From: Flavobacteriaceae bacterium
GTDB lineage: Bacteria > Bacteroidota > Bacteroidia > Flavobacteriales > Flavobacteriaceae
Assembly (NCBI GenBank): GCA_013214065.1
Contig: JABSPK010000008.1
Coordinates: 62,001-126,000 of the forward strand
Reading direction: 5' to 3'
Length of the DNA: 64,000 bases
The translations under genes and the position numbers were made by a program. The notes under the pieces are model-generated. The model was not told where the DNA came from. It did not search any database and worked only from the letters and a program-made list of their open reading frames with translations. Of this stretch, positions 1-8,982 are shown in pieces. Position 1 is the first letter of the stretch, and the number at the start of each line of letters is the position of its first letter.

Positions 1-5
1 CAAAA

Positions 6-221
6 CTAGCCTAATCCCATGATCGAATCTATCTTAGTCCCGGTTGCTTTAATCGGTAGTTCTGTTTTTCTTTTTGCATCGCTACTCGTTTTTTTACGTC
101 CCGTAGCAATCGTTTCGCGCCGTAAGTAATACCGTCTTTGATGGTTGCTTACACTACCAATACGTACCACCTCGTTATCCTCCGTTAATTTTGTGCCCCC
201 CGGGCCATAAAGTACTTTCAA
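6..221 (-). CDS. Possible small basic protein (doubtful)
   Basis: A 71-codon frame opening with TTG and ending in TAG. The product would be rich in Lys, Arg and Thr, with no signal peptide, membrane segment or motif that I recognise. It lies downstream of the M14 peptidase gene on the same strand, after a 55-base gap. The opposite strand has a 36-codon frame (19-129) with one hydrophobic stretch, which looks like the antisense image of this basic frame. Neither is convincing. The region could equally be a 3' untranslated end or part of a gene cut by the window edge. Confidence 0.2.
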   Translation of the reverse strand: MKVLYGPGGTKLTEDNEVVRIGSVSNHQRRYYLRRETIATGRKKTSSDAKRKTELPIKATGTKIDSIMGLG

Positions 222-276
222 GTTTTTCTACGAATCCTCTGATACGGTTATAAAATCAGACGATTTCCTTCTTGTA

Positions 277-2790
277 TTACTTTGGTACCCTGATCTTATC
301 CCCGAGAAAAATCGCATTCAAGAAAAGTCGGTTCGTGCCGTACCATGATCCCCTGAAATTGGGGTTGTCGGCGAACATAACGACCGTTGCTCCACCGGAT
401 TTGGAAACGATCAACGAAGCTGATGGCTTCGCAAAACGCTCCATGTTGTTCTTGGTGATAAAGCCGTCGATATGTGGGCTGTTCGAATACTTGGCAACGG
501 TTGCATAAGGATTTTCACTTGGGGCCAGCCACACACTGTTGTTTTTATAGACCGGAATTTGGCGATCTTGGTATCCAAAGGCCAAGGGATGGGTACGATC
601 CAAGTCGACTTTTAAAATGATACCACCCACTTCTTCCCGTCCGATGGTCTCTGGGGCATCGACATAAGGGAGGCGCTTGCCTGCTTGTAGCGAATCGGAT
701 GCGCCTTCGGTTAGTTTTTCCTTGACCAATTCTTTTTCTATGGCCCATTTCGAGGCAGATCCAATGGTAATCAAGGTTTTGCCGGAACCCAGCCAATCTT
801 TTATTTTTTCGACAAGTTTCGGTTGCCCGTTGTAATTGCCCGAAACCATCACCAAGGTATTGTATTTTCCTAGGTCGATTCGATTCAGGTTCCGCATAGG
901 CAGTTTGCTGATCGGCATGTGCACCCTGGTATCCAACAAATGCCAAACTTCACCCGCTTCGTACGAGCGTACCCCGTCGCCGATCAATAGGGCGGCTTTC
1001 GGAGTTCTATTCGGGCTGACAAACCGACTCCCCAAATCGATTCCCTCACTATTATAGCCCGTTGCAGAAGCAAAAACGGGAACTTGGTATTTATGCTGTA
1101 CTTTTTTAATCAATTCATAAACCGCATCGGCGGCTTTCTTTTGCAAGGACACAGGTACCACCAATGCCCCATAGTTGAATTGCCGTTTCCCTTGATCGGT
1201 ATTGGCGGTAAAGGGCTTGAACGCTGAAGAAACCACTAATCCGTTTTGTTGTAGGTAATTCAAGGCCGCGACCGCATTATAATCGTCATAGTCGATGATA
1301 TAAGCATATTCAGACCGTATTACAGGGGTGAACGGGAACAGGCCTTCCAAAGTGGTGATTTCTTCTCCTGGTGTCCATTTGGCCAAAGGGCGGTATTTCA
1401 TATTGTAGAAATTCGCCACCGACCATGCCGAGGCATCGTAATACACACTGTCTCGGTACTCGGAATAGGTTTCGAACATCGTTTGTACCATACGGTACTG
1501 CGGTTGCCGTGTGGGAACGGTGAATTCGTCGCCCGATCGGTACACTTTGATTTTATGGAGCAATAATTTATCGATAAAGGCCTTGACCCGGTTCGGGTCG
1601 TTGCCGTCATTGAAGGCATATCCTTTGATTTTGCTCCTGCTGGCATTGCTCAGAGCACTTTTGAAAAAATCCTGCTGGTATTTGCGTAGGTAGGCCTCGT
1701 TTTCAACTGCTGCTTTGACCGTTGCCATGGTCGAGACAAATTGGTTCCGTATCGTAAAGGGGAAGGTGATTTCCCCGAAGGCTGTCGTTTGTTTGTGTCC
1801 TCGCGAACTGGCCTGCTCGAACAATAGGCCTAACCCGCCCTGTAAATCAGGATAAGAGGACCCATAACCGGGGTAGGTGCCATCGAAGATTTCTTTGCTG
1901 AAGTAAAACGAACCGATACTGTCCAAGGCTTCGGCAAAATAGTCGCCGAACAAGTTGTTCAAATCCACATAATTCTCCTTGGGCATGATAGGATTTAAAG
2001 ATCCGTTGTCTTTCATCGGTTCGAAAAAGTACGAGCTGTTGGTGCCCATTTCGTGGAAATCGGTCACAACGTTCGGATACCATTCATGGTACCAATTCAA
2101 TTTGCCGCGGCTTTCAGGATGGATGCCCAATAACCAGTCCCGATTAAGATCGAACCAATAGTGGTTCGTACGCCCCCTGGGCCAATATTCATTATGTTCG
2201 GCATCTTGTGGATCGGCGACCAGGGGGTTCCCTTGGTACATATTGGCATATTGGGTATGCCGATCCCGTCCATCTGGGTTGAGTACTGCATCGATGAAAA
2301 TGACGGAATTTTTCAGATACGCCAAAACCTCAGGATGGTTTGAAGCTGAAAGGGTGTACGCAGCCAATAGGGCAGCTTCGGCGGTCGATGGTTCGTTACC
2401 GTGCACATTATAGCCTAAATTGATGATTATGGGGAGGTCCTTCGCTAAGGCTGTCGATTTTGAAGGTTCGGTATATGCCAGGTGCCGCTCCTTGATCGAA
2501 GCCAGATTGTCGAGGTTTTCGGGGGTGCTTACCGTCAACATCACCAGTTTGCGCCCTTCATGGGTACGGCCATATTCGAAAATATCGGCGCGATCCGAAG
2601 TTTCGGCCAATTTCGTCAAATAGGCCACGATAAGATCGTGTCGGGTGTGGTGTTCCCCGATTCCATACCCTAAAAAGGCTTCGGGGCTTGGTACATTTTC
2701 GTTAAAAGGGTGGAATTTCTTTAGGAAATAGTCTTGTGCGCTTACGGTAGTACCCAAAAAGAGTACTGCCACGAGTAGTTTTTTTACCAT
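277..2790 (-). CDS. Secreted M14-family zinc carboxypeptidase
   Basis: The 837-residue product starts with a clear signal peptide (Lys-Lys, then a hydrophobic core ending VSA-Q near residue 19), so it is exported. The M14 carboxypeptidase fold occupies about residues 45-400. The HxxE zinc pair is visible as HGNE near residues 130-133, a third His lies in TDFHEMG near 246, and a catalytic-Glu candidate sits in LLFEQAS. About 400 further residues follow, as in other large Bacteroidota M14 proteins, and resemble a glutamine-amidotransferase-like domain. It probably trims C-terminal residues from peptides outside the cytoplasm; the substrate cannot be read. It is a lone gene, 44 bases downstream of a histidine kinase gene on the same strand. 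Confidence 0.9.
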   Translation of the reverse strand: MVKKLLVAVLFLGTTVSAQDYFLKKFHPFNENVPSPEAFLGYGIGEHHTRHDLIVAYLTKLAETSDRADIFEYGRTHEGRKLVMLTVSTPENLDNLASIKERHLAYTEPSKSTALAKDLPIIINLGYNVHGNEPSTAEAALLAAYTLSASNHPEVLAYLKNSVIFIDAVLNPDGRDRHTQYANMYQGNPLVADPQDAEHNEYWPRGRTNHYWFDLNRDWLLGIHPESRGKLNWYHEWYPNVVTDFHEMGTNSSYFFEPMKDNGSLNPIMPKENYVDLNNLFGDYFAEALDSIGSFYFSKEIFDGTYPGYGSSYPDLQGGLGLLFEQASSRGHKQTTAFGEITFPFTIRNQFVSTMATVKAAVENEAYLRKYQQDFFKSALSNASRSKIKGYAFNDGNDPNRVKAFIDKLLLHKIKVYRSGDEFTVPTRQPQYRMVQTMFETYSEYRDSVYYDASAWSVANFYNMKYRPLAKWTPGEEITTLEGLFPFTPVIRSEYAYIIDYDDYNAVAALNYLQQNGLVVSSAFKPFTANTDQGKRQFNYGALVVPVSLQKKAADAVYELIKKVQHKYQVPVFASATGYNSEGIDLGSRFVSPNRTPKAALLIGDGVRSYEAGEVWHLLDTRVHMPISKLPMRNLNRIDLGKYNTLVMVSGNYNGQPKLVEKIKDWLGSGKTLITIGSASKWAIEKELVKEKLTEGASDSLQAGKRLPYVDAPETIGREEVGGIILKVDLDRTHPLAFGYQDRQIPVYKNNSVWLAPSENPYATVAKYSNSPHIDGFITKNNMERFAKPSASLIVSKSGGATVVMFADNPNFRGSWYGTNRLFLNAIFLGDKIRVPK

Positions 2791-2834
2791 GTGAAAGTGA
2801 GTTAGTCCGTTTTAAAGATATGAAATCCTGGTGG

Positions 2835-3707
2835 TCAATCGACCGAATTGAATTCCTCGATGACCTCTTCGAAGGTAATTTGATAATAAGTCCCTTTTTT
2901 GGAGGCGTCCCTAACGATATTGCCGCGTAATTGCCGTGCCAGGTTGTGGATCAGTTTTAAACCAAGGGATTTCGTTTTGGAAGGGTCGACGTCTTCCGGA
3001 AAACCGATGCCGTTATCCCCAAGATACATTTCATAGGTTCCGGCCCCTTTTTTTGAAAGGCTGATTTCGATTTCCCCGGAAGCATCATCCGGAATTCCAT
3101 ATTTCAAACCATTGGTAATGGTCTCATTGATGATCAACCCTAAAGGGATCACGGTATCGATTCCCAATTTGAAATCACCGATATCCAATTTGGTACTGAT
3201 ATTGTTTTCATTGCCCTTGATCGAGCGTACCAGATATTCACAAAGCTCCTCTACATAGGGGCGAAGTTCGATTTTGGAGGTGTAATCATCCCGCTTGTAT
3301 AGCATTTCATGAACCATGGCCATGGAAACGACCCGATTCTGACTGCTTTTGATTATATTGCTGATTTTCTTATCGGCTATTGAACGGGATTGAAGGCTCA
3401 ACAAACTCGAGACGGTCTGCAGGTTGTTCTTGACCCGGTGGTGTACTTCTTTGAGCAAGGTTTCCTTTTCTTCCAACTTTTGTTCGAGATGGACGGTCTT
3501 ATCAACACCGGCAGGCTGGGTGCGAAGCTTCCAAGTGTTCAATGCGAACAAGACGGCAAGGGCGAAAAAGATTATGGCGATGACCGTATTGGCTTCCGAG
3601 GCATAGTAGATGGCCAAGGCCAAGGTGGCCAGGGCGGCAAGGAGATTGACCGTAGCAATGATTCTATGCGGATTTCCCGAGGGTTTATCGTTGGTCAGGT
3701 CTCTCAT
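2835..3707 (-). CDS. Membrane sensor histidine kinase, HisKA_2 type
   Basis: The 290-residue protein has two predicted membrane helices (about 16-35 and 42-58) with almost no loop between them, then a short coiled coil and the HisKA_2 phosphoacceptor motif VHHRVKNN, with the likely phosphorylated His at about residue 90. A HATPase_c domain follows, with the N box (NETITNGLKYG) and G1 box (DNGIGFP). Without a periplasmic sensor domain it probably senses membrane or intracellular state. No response regulator or receiver domain is present in the window, so it is an orphan kinase. It lies downstream of secA, but a strong hairpin terminator at 3811-3842 separates them. Confidence 0.88.
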   Translation of the reverse strand: MRDLTNDKPSGNPHRIIATVNLLAALATLALAIYYASEANTVIAIIFFALAVLFALNTWKLRTQPAGVDKTVHLEQKLEEKETLLKEVHHRVKNNLQTVSSLLSLQSRSIADKKISNIIKSSQNRVVSMAMVHEMLYKRDDYTSKIELRPYVEELCEYLVRSIKGNENNISTKLDIGDFKLGIDTVIPLGLIINETITNGLKYGIPDDASGEIEISLSKKGAGTYEMYLGDNGIGFPEDVDPSKTKSLGLKLIHNLARQLRGNIVRDASKKGTYYQITFEEVIEEFNSVD

Positions 3708-3810
3708 GTACTTTTTTGGTTATGCTACCGCAAACGGTTTTCGATTGACCATTTGCGAAGATTTGGGGGTGTAATCTTGTTGTAAAGCTAAATATGTTTT
3801 TGGTATTAAC

Positions 3811-3842
3811 AAAAACGACGGTTAAATAATAACCGTCGTTTT
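3811..3842 (-). terminator. Rho-independent terminator after secA
   Basis: A perfect inverted repeat (AACGACGGTTA / TAACCGTCGTT) with a short AT loop. On the minus strand it is followed by a T-rich run. It sits 23 bases downstream of the secA stop codon and ends that transcript before the histidine kinase gene. Confidence 0.85.
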
Positions 3843-3864
3843 GGATAAGGTAGGGGGGTGCCTA

Positions 3865-6800
3865 TCAATTCTCGATGAGGACCCATTCCCCTTTGTCGAT
3901 GAGCGGTTCCGCTTGTTTGTACTTGACCGTTTTGCTCTCTCCGGACATGACGTTCTTGATGGTTACGCGTTCGTTCCTTCCGATTTTCGGTCGTTCACGG
4001 GTAATGGTTTCAGTAACCTGTGGTCGTTGCCTTTGTGTTTGGCCCGCAGCGCGGTTCTGGGCAGCGAGCTCGTCGCTGTTCGGAATCTCTTCCTTCGACA
4101 TCTTCAGGTTTTCCTTAGGACGTCTCACTGATTTGGCTTCTTGGATCTGCCCGTTGTTTTGAGCGGGCAATTCCCCTTTGAACAAAAAGGAAATGACCTC
4201 TTTGTTGACCTTTTCGATCATGCTCTTGAAGAGTTCAAAAGCCTCGAATTTATAAATCAATAAGGGGTCTTTTTGTTCGTGCACGGCCAGCTGTACCGAC
4301 TGTTTGAGCTCGTCCATCTTGCGAAGGTGCGTTTTCCAGGAATCGTCTATGATGGCAAGGCTGATATTTTTCTCGAAATCATTGACCAGTTGTTTGCCAT
4401 TGCTTTCATAGGCTTCTTTTAAATTGGTCACGACGTTCAAGGTCTTGATCCCATCGGTGAAGGGCACTACGATCCTCTCGAATTTATTCGTTGGATCTTC
4501 GTATACGTTCTTGATGACCGGGAAGGCCATATCGGCGTTGCGTACTACCTTTTCCAAATAATGGTCATAAGCTACCTTGTACACCTTACCCGTTAGCTCT
4601 TGAACCCCCAAACTGCCGAATTCTTCCTCGCTGACCGGTGAAGTGATCGAAAAATACTTGATCAATTCGAACTCGAAGTTCTTGAAATCGTCTGCCGCCT
4701 TGTTGGTATCTGAAATGACCTCACAGGTATCGTAGATCATGTTCGCGATATCGACCTTGAGGCGTTCACCTTGAAGGGCGTGGCGCCTCCTTTTGTAAAC
4801 CACCTCACGCTGGGCGTTCATCACATCATCATATTCCAACAGACGTTTCCGGATACCGAAATTGTTTTCCTCTACTTTTTTCTGCGCACGTTCGATCGAT
4901 TTGGTCATCATGGAATGTTGGATGACCTCGCCGTCTTCCAATCCCATCCGATCCATTAATTTGGCCACCCGATCCGATCCGAAAAGGCGCATTAGATTGT
5001 CTTCCAAGGAAACGTAAAATTGTGAACTACCCACATCCCCTTGTCTTCCTGAACGTCCGCGTAGCTGACGGTCGACCCGTCTTGAGTCGTGTCGCTCGGT
5101 TCCGACGATGGCAAGACCACCGGCCGATTTCACTTCGTCCGTCAATTTGATATCAGTACCCCGACCTGCCATATTGGTGGCTATGGTGACCACCCCTGGT
5201 TTTCCGGCTTCGGCAACGACATCGGCTTCCTTTTTATGGAGTTTCGCATTCAAAACGTTGTGGTTGACCTTACGCACACTCAATAGTTTTGAAAGCAATT
5301 CGGAAATTTCTACGGAGGTCGTACCGATCAAGACCGGTCTGCCGTTTTGTGACAACTGGGTGACCTCATCGATGATGGCATTGTATTTTTCACGCTTGGT
5401 CTTGTAGATCAAGTCATGGCGGTCATCACGGGCGATGGGCCTATTGGTCGGAATTTCGACCACATCGAGTTTATAGATTTCCCAAAACTCCCCGGCCTCG
5501 GTCACGGCGGTTCCCGTCATGCCGGCCAGCTTGTTGTACATTCTGAAGTAATTCTGGAGGGTTACCGTGGCGAAGGTCTGGGTCAAGGCTTCGATCTTGA
5601 CGTTTTCCTTGGCCTCGATGGCCTGGTGTAAACCATCTGAATAGCGCCTTCCGTCCATAATACGGCCGGTTTGCTCATCAACGATCATCACCTTGTTTTC
5701 GATAACGACGTATTCGACATCTTTTTCAAAAAGGGTGTAGGCCTTCAACAATTGGCTCATGGTATGGATACGCTCGCTTTTTACGGCGAAATCCTTGAAG
5801 AGGACCTCCTTGAGTTCGGCTTCTTTTTCGATTTCCAGCCCCTGGTCCTCGATTTTGGCGATTTCACTACCGATATCGGGCATGATGAAGAAATCTTTGT
5901 TCTCATCGCCCGAAATGTATTCGACCCCTTTATCGGTCAATTCGATTTGGTTGTTCTTTTCATCGATCGTGAATAACAAGTCTTCATCGACCTTGGGCAT
6001 TTCACGATTGTTGTCTTGCATATAGAAGTTCTCGGTCTTCTGCAGCAATTGTTTGACCCCTTCTTCACTCAAGAACTTGATCAACGCCTTGTTTTTAGGT
6101 AAACCGCGGTGCACTCGGAGTAGTAGGAACCCGCCCTCTTTGGTATCTCCTTCCTTGATCAGCTTTTTGGCTTCGGCCAATACCCCGGTCAGGTGCTGCC
6201 TTTGTTTTTGTACGATATCGGAAACCTTGGGTTTCAATTCGTTGAATTCATGGCGGTCTCCCTCGGGAACGGGTCCGGAGATGATCAGTGGCGTTCGCGC
6301 GTCATCGATCAATACCGAGTCGACCTCATCTACGATAGCGTAATGATGGGGGCGTTGCACCAAGTCTCCTGGCGTATGGGCCATATTGTCACGGAGGTAA
6401 TCGAAACCGAATTCATTGTTCGTACCATAGGTGATATCGGCGTTATAAGCTGCCCGTCGGGCATCCGAATTGGGTCGGTGGTGGTCGATACAATCAACCG
6501 AAAGTCCGTGGAATTGGAACAGGGGCGCCATCCAGGCGCTATCACGTTTGGCCAAATAGTCGTTCACGGTCACCAAATGGGCGCCTTTGCCCGAAAGGGC
6601 GTTAAGGTAGAGCGGGAGGGTGGCAACCAAGGTCTTTCCTTCACCGGTTTGCATTTCGGCGATTTTTCCTTGATGCAAGGCGATACCTCCGATCAACTGC
6701 ACGTCGTAGTGCACCATGTCCCAAGTCACTTCCTTGCCCGCGGCATCCCAAGAATTCTTCCAAACGGCCTGATCACCTTCCAAAACCACATAATCCGCGG

Positions 6801-7227
6801 TACCGGAGAGGGACCGATCGAATTCGGTCGCTTTGACTTCAAGGGTCTCATTGTTCGCAAAACGCTTCGCGGTCTCCTTGACCACGGCGAAGGCCTCGGG
6901 TAGGATATCGTTCAATGCATTTTCGGAGATCCGATAGGCTTCTTCTTCCAGTTTGTCGATCTCGGAATAGATTTCCTCATTGCGGTCGATATCGGTCGAA
7001 ACGGCTACTTCTTCTTTTAATCGGGTGATCTTATCGTCAAAGGTCTTACGGTCGGCTTCGATCTTGGCCTTGAACCCTACGGTTTTCTGCCGTAGATCGT
7101 CATGGCTCAATGAGGCCAGTGCACTTTCAAAACCCTTTATTTTTTTGACTAAAGGTTGTAATGCCTTGACATCTTTTTCAGACTTGTCCCCTACAAATAC
7201 CTTCAGTACGGAGTTTATGATGCTCAT
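3865..7227 (-). CDS. secA: Preprotein translocase ATPase SecA
   Basis: SecA is the ATPase that drives unfolded preproteins through SecYEG. This copy is 1120 residues, against about 900 in E. coli; the extra length is typical of Bacteroidota and includes acidic insertions. Walker A is MQTGEGKT near residues 192-199, and the DEAD-like motif [17 protein letters not shown] and the SecA signature around [13 protein letters not shown] are intact, followed by the preprotein cross-linking domain, helical scaffold and C-terminal linker. The C-terminus ends in GEWVLIEN and has no CxCx8CH zinc motif, so SecB-type docking through that motif is not expected. The gene is monocistronic: promoter candidate at 7301-7308 and terminator at 3811-3842. 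Confidence 0.98.
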   Translation of the reverse strand: MSIINSVLKVFVGDKSEKDVKALQPLVKKIKGFESALASLSHDDLRQKTVGFKAKIEADRKTFDDKITRLKEEVAVSTDIDRNEEIYSEIDKLEEEAYRISENALNDILPEAFAVVKETAKRFANNETLEVKATEFDRSLSGTADYVVLEGDQAVWKNSWDAAGKEVTWDMVHYDVQLIGGIALHQGKIAEMQTGEGKTLVATLPLYLNALSGKGAHLVTVNDYLAKRDSAWMAPLFQFHGLSVDCIDHHRPNSDARRAAYNADITYGTNNEFGFDYLRDNMAHTPGDLVQRPHHYAIVDEVDSVLIDDARTPLIISGPVPEGDRHEFNELKPKVSDIVQKQRQHLTGVLAEAKKLIKEGDTKEGGFLLLRVHRGLPKNKALIKFLSEEGVKQLLQKTENFYMQDNNREMPKVDEDLLFTIDEKNNQIELTDKGVEYISGDENKDFFIMPDIGSEIAKIEDQGLEIEKEAELKEVLFKDFAVKSERIHTMSQLLKAYTLFEKDVEYVVIENKVMIVDEQTGRIMDGRRYSDGLHQAIEAKENVKIEALTQTFATVTLQNYFRMYNKLAGMTGTAVTEAGEFWEIYKLDVVEIPTNRPIARDDRHDLIYKTKREKYNAIIDEVTQLSQNGRPVLIGTTSVEISELLSKLLSVRKVNHNVLNAKLHKKEADVVAEAGKPGVVTIATNMAGRGTDIKLTDEVKSAGGLAIVGTERHDSRRVDRQLRGRSGRQGDVGSSQFYVSLEDNLMRLFGSDRVAKLMDRMGLEDGEVIQHSMMTKSIERAQKKVEENNFGIRKRLLEYDDVMNAQREVVYKRRRHALQGERLKVDIANMIYDTCEVISDTNKAADDFKNFEFELIKYFSITSPVSEEEFGSLGVQELTGKVYKVAYDHYLEKVVRNADMAFPVIKNVYEDPTNKFERIVVPFTDGIKTLNVVTNLKEAYESNGKQLVNDFEKNISLAIIDDSWKTHLRKMDELKQSVQLAVHEQKDPLLIYKFEAFELFKSMIEKVNKEVISFLFKGELPAQNNGQIQEAKSVRRPKENLKMSKEEIPNSDELAAQNRAAGQTQRQRPQVTETITRERPKIGRNERVTIKNVMSGESKTVKYKQAEPLIDKGEWVLIEN

Positions 7228-7300
7228 TGGTGATTTTTTGTATTGCGCAGCAAAAGCCGTTCCATTGGCAAAACTGCCCTGAAAATGGCTGATAGGCTGC

Positions 7301-7308
7301 CAAAATTA
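7301..7308 (-). promoter_or_regulatory. Bacteroidota -7 element upstream of secA
   Basis: TAATTTTG on the minus strand fits the Bacteroidota -7 consensus TAnnTTTG. The nearest TTTG upstream overlaps the DUF2795 terminator at about 15 bases spacing, shorter than usual, so the -33 element is uncertain. The implied leader is roughly 65 bases. Confidence 0.5.
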
Positions 7309-7311
7309 CAT

Positions 7312-7338
7312 AAAAAAAAGCCTCAAATGAGACTTTTT
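7312..7338 (-). terminator. Rho-independent terminator after the DUF2795 gene
   Basis: On the minus strand a 9-base stem (AAAAGTCTC / GAGGCTTTT, one G-U pair) with a four-base loop is followed by eight T residues. It lies 23 bases beyond the DUF2795 stop codon and separates that gene from secA. Confidence 0.8.
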
Positions 7339-7360
7339 AACGGTGTTTTGGAGTATGTTT

Positions 7361-7585
7361 TCAGTACTCGTCCTCGTTCCAGAGATAATCTTCCTCTGTG
7401 GGATAATCAGGCCAGATTTCTTCAATGGACTCGTAAATTTCACCACCTTCCTCTTCCATGGATTGCAAATTTTCAACAACTTCCAATGGGGCTCCGGTAC
7501 GGATGGCATAATCTATCAATTCGTCTTTGGTGGCTGGCCACGGCGCATCGCTCAAATAGGAGGCTAATTCTAATGTCCAGTACAT
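7361..7585 (-). CDS. DUF2795 small acidic protein
   Basis: The 74-residue acidic protein starts MYWTLELASYLSDAPWPATK, the typical opening of the DUF2795 family, which is common next to housekeeping genes in Bacteroidota and of unknown biochemical role. There is no signal peptide or membrane segment; the C-terminal half is strongly acidic (EEEGGE, DYPTEEDY). It has its own near-consensus promoter (7614-7643) and terminator (7312-7338), so it is an independently transcribed small gene, probably well expressed. Its function is not known. Confidence 0.88.
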   Translation of the reverse strand: MYWTLELASYLSDAPWPATKDELIDYAIRTGAPLEVVENLQSMEEEGGEIYESIEEIWPDYPTEEDYLWNEDEY

Positions 7586-7613
7586 AGTAACGGTTCGATT
7601 TTTAAAATTTTTG

Positions 7614-7643
7614 CAAAAATAATTTTTAAAGCCAATTCGCCAA
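7614..7643 (-). promoter_or_regulatory. Near-consensus Bacteroidota promoter for the DUF2795 gene
   Basis: On the minus strand, TTG at 7641-7643 and TATTTTTG at 7614-7621 are separated by 19 bases, matching the Bacteroidota -33/-7 arrangement. The predicted start lies about 20 bases before the ATG. Confidence 0.7.
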
Positions 7644-7707
7644 GCAAATCGGGATTTATTTGAAAATTATTTATGATTCTTTAACCTGTAACGGTGAAAA
7701 ATGGGAT

Positions 7708-8268
7708 TTATTCCTCTTTCTTCTCTGGAATCCACTTGACTTCATCAGCTTTCAAGTCCTTTGACAACTTCCGTGCCAAGACGAAAAGATAGTCCGATAA
7801 GCGGTTGATATAGGTGAGTACATTGGCGGGTACGGGCTCGTTTTGGTGCAATAATGAGATCATGCGTTCGGCCCTCCGGCAAACGGTTCGCGCCATATGA
7901 CAGTATGACACGGTAGTATGGCCACCAGGTAGGATGAAATGGGTCATTGGTGGAAGTGCCTCGTTCATCCGGTCGATTTCCTGTTCGAGCAAAGTGATAT
8001 CGGTCGTTTCGATGCGCTGTATCTTCAATCGATGGTCCTTTTTGGGTTCGGTGGCCAAAATCGCCCCTAAGACGAACAGTTTATGCTGGATTTCGATAAG
8101 GATTTGCTTGGAGCCATTATCGATTTCTTGGTCCCTGACCAAACCGAGAAGCACGTTCAACTCGTCTATGGTGCCGTAGCTTTCAATCCGGATATGGTGC
8201 TTGTCGACCCGTCTTCCTGTAAAAAGGGAGGTGGTTGCTTGGTCACCGGTTTTGGTATAAATTTTCAT
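7708..8268 (-). CDS. Cob(I)yrinic acid a,c-diamide adenosyltransferase, PduO type
   Basis: This enzyme transfers the adenosyl group of ATP to cob(I)alamin to make adenosylcobalamin. The 186-residue length is normal for the PduO family. The N-terminal ATP-binding motif KIYTKTGDQATTSLFTG is present, as are the RRAERM motif and the later NRLSDYLFVLAR motif. One oddity: the family usually reads TGDxG(T/S), and here the Gly after GD is replaced within GDQATT. No cobalamin synthesis gene is nearby, so the cell probably salvages corrinoids. The gene is 51 bases downstream of a small membrane-peptide gene on the same strand. Confidence 0.92.
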   Translation of the reverse strand: MKIYTKTGDQATTSLFTGRRVDKHHIRIESYGTIDELNVLLGLVRDQEIDNGSKQILIEIQHKLFVLGAILATEPKKDHRLKIQRIETTDITLLEQEIDRMNEALPPMTHFILPGGHTTVSYCHMARTVCRRAERMISLLHQNEPVPANVLTYINRLSDYLFVLARKLSKDLKADEVKWIPEKKEE

Positions 8269-8319
8269 CTATGGCTACAATTCGTGTCGTTACAATCTAA
8301 ATAAGCGGCCTTATCAAGG

Positions 8320-8454
8320 CTAGTCGTCATGCCGGCGTTTGCCTTCCATGAACTTCCTTCCTTTTCTTTTTTTCGTACCTCTTTTGTTGCTGAAAAGAAT
8401 GACGAAATAGATCAAGGCAAGGCCAATGACGATGTAATAGATCAGATTGTCCAT
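8320..8454 (-). CDS. Single-pass membrane microprotein (44 residues)
   Basis: A short frame from ATG at 8454 to TAG at 8320. The product begins MDNLIYYIVIGLALIYFVIL, one hydrophobic helix, then a strongly basic tail (NKRGTKKRKGRK) ending RHDD. The positive-inside rule puts the tail in the cytoplasm. It fills an otherwise empty 217-base gap, on the same strand and 51 bases upstream of the cobalamin adenosyltransferase gene. Helix-plus-basic-tail microproteins are common in Flavobacteriia and usually annotated as hypothetical. I cannot assign a function. Confidence 0.6.
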   Translation of the reverse strand: MDNLIYYIVIGLALIYFVILFSNKRGTKKRKGRKFMEGKRRHDD

Positions 8455-8484
8455 GGGTGCGGTATTGCGCCTAAAAATACTTTA

Positions 8485-8979
8485 TTATATCCTAATCCTA
8501 AAATGTTGTTTGGGCTGTTCCCTGCGGTAAAATAAGAGGCCGCAATGGAATAGGTCTATGCTGACCGTGAATTGGGGAGCAGTGATCAATGCATTCCACA
8601 ACGTCCGATTTTCGACCGAATTTTGGAGGTTGTCAATGAAGACCCAACTGTCATTGTGAAATCCGTCGTGCTGATGTAGTGCTTCGAAACGCGCCTTGTC
8701 CAACACCCCAACATAACAACAATCGAAAGGGTCTTGATCGAATGTGATACCTGGATAATGGACGGCAAGGTGCCGTTTAACGCCATTACCTTCCCAGAGG
8801 ATCATCCTTTTCGTTGCGAAATGGCCGATACTTTTCAATAAGGCGTCGATACTCTTGACGCTATCGCGTTTTTTACGTGCATAGAGCCCTTGGGTCACAT
8901 AGTTGAAGACGAATGGGGAATGTATCCCATGTTCGTTGGTCGATCGTAATAGAAACCGCAAATACCGTAACCATTTCAT
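8485..8979 (-). CDS. O-methyltransferase-like protein lacking the SAM-binding core
   Basis: The 164-residue protein keeps the two ends of a familiar Bacteroidota class I methyltransferase. The N-terminus carries STNEHGIHSPFVFNYVT, and the C-terminus carries a VSIDLFHCGLLFYRREQ stretch followed by HFRIRI. The middle, which normally holds the glycine-rich SAM-binding motif (about ELGTSLG) and acidic ligands, is much shorter and has no such motif. It is therefore unlikely to be an active methyltransferase, although the open frame argues it is kept. It follows the ABC-F gene with a three-base gap and is probably co-transcribed with it. Confidence 0.72.
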   Translation of the reverse strand: MKWLRYLRFLLRSTNEHGIHSPFVFNYVTQGLYARKKRDSVKSIDALLKSIGHFATKRMILWEGNGVKRHLAVHYPGITFDQDPFDCCYVGVLDKARFEALHQHDGFHNDSWVFIDNLQNSVENRTLWNALITAPQFTVSIDLFHCGLLFYRREQPKQHFRIRI

Positions 8980-8982
8980 GCC

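Noticed and set aside
6193-6903. Long antisense frame inside secA (236 codons)
   Set aside because: Its codons mirror SecA, which has intact motifs throughout; the antisense product has no recognisable domain or start signal.
7646-7707. Cobalamin riboswitch near the adenosyltransferase gene
   Set aside because: This is downstream of the gene and no B12-box-like sequence or conserved fold was seen near either end.
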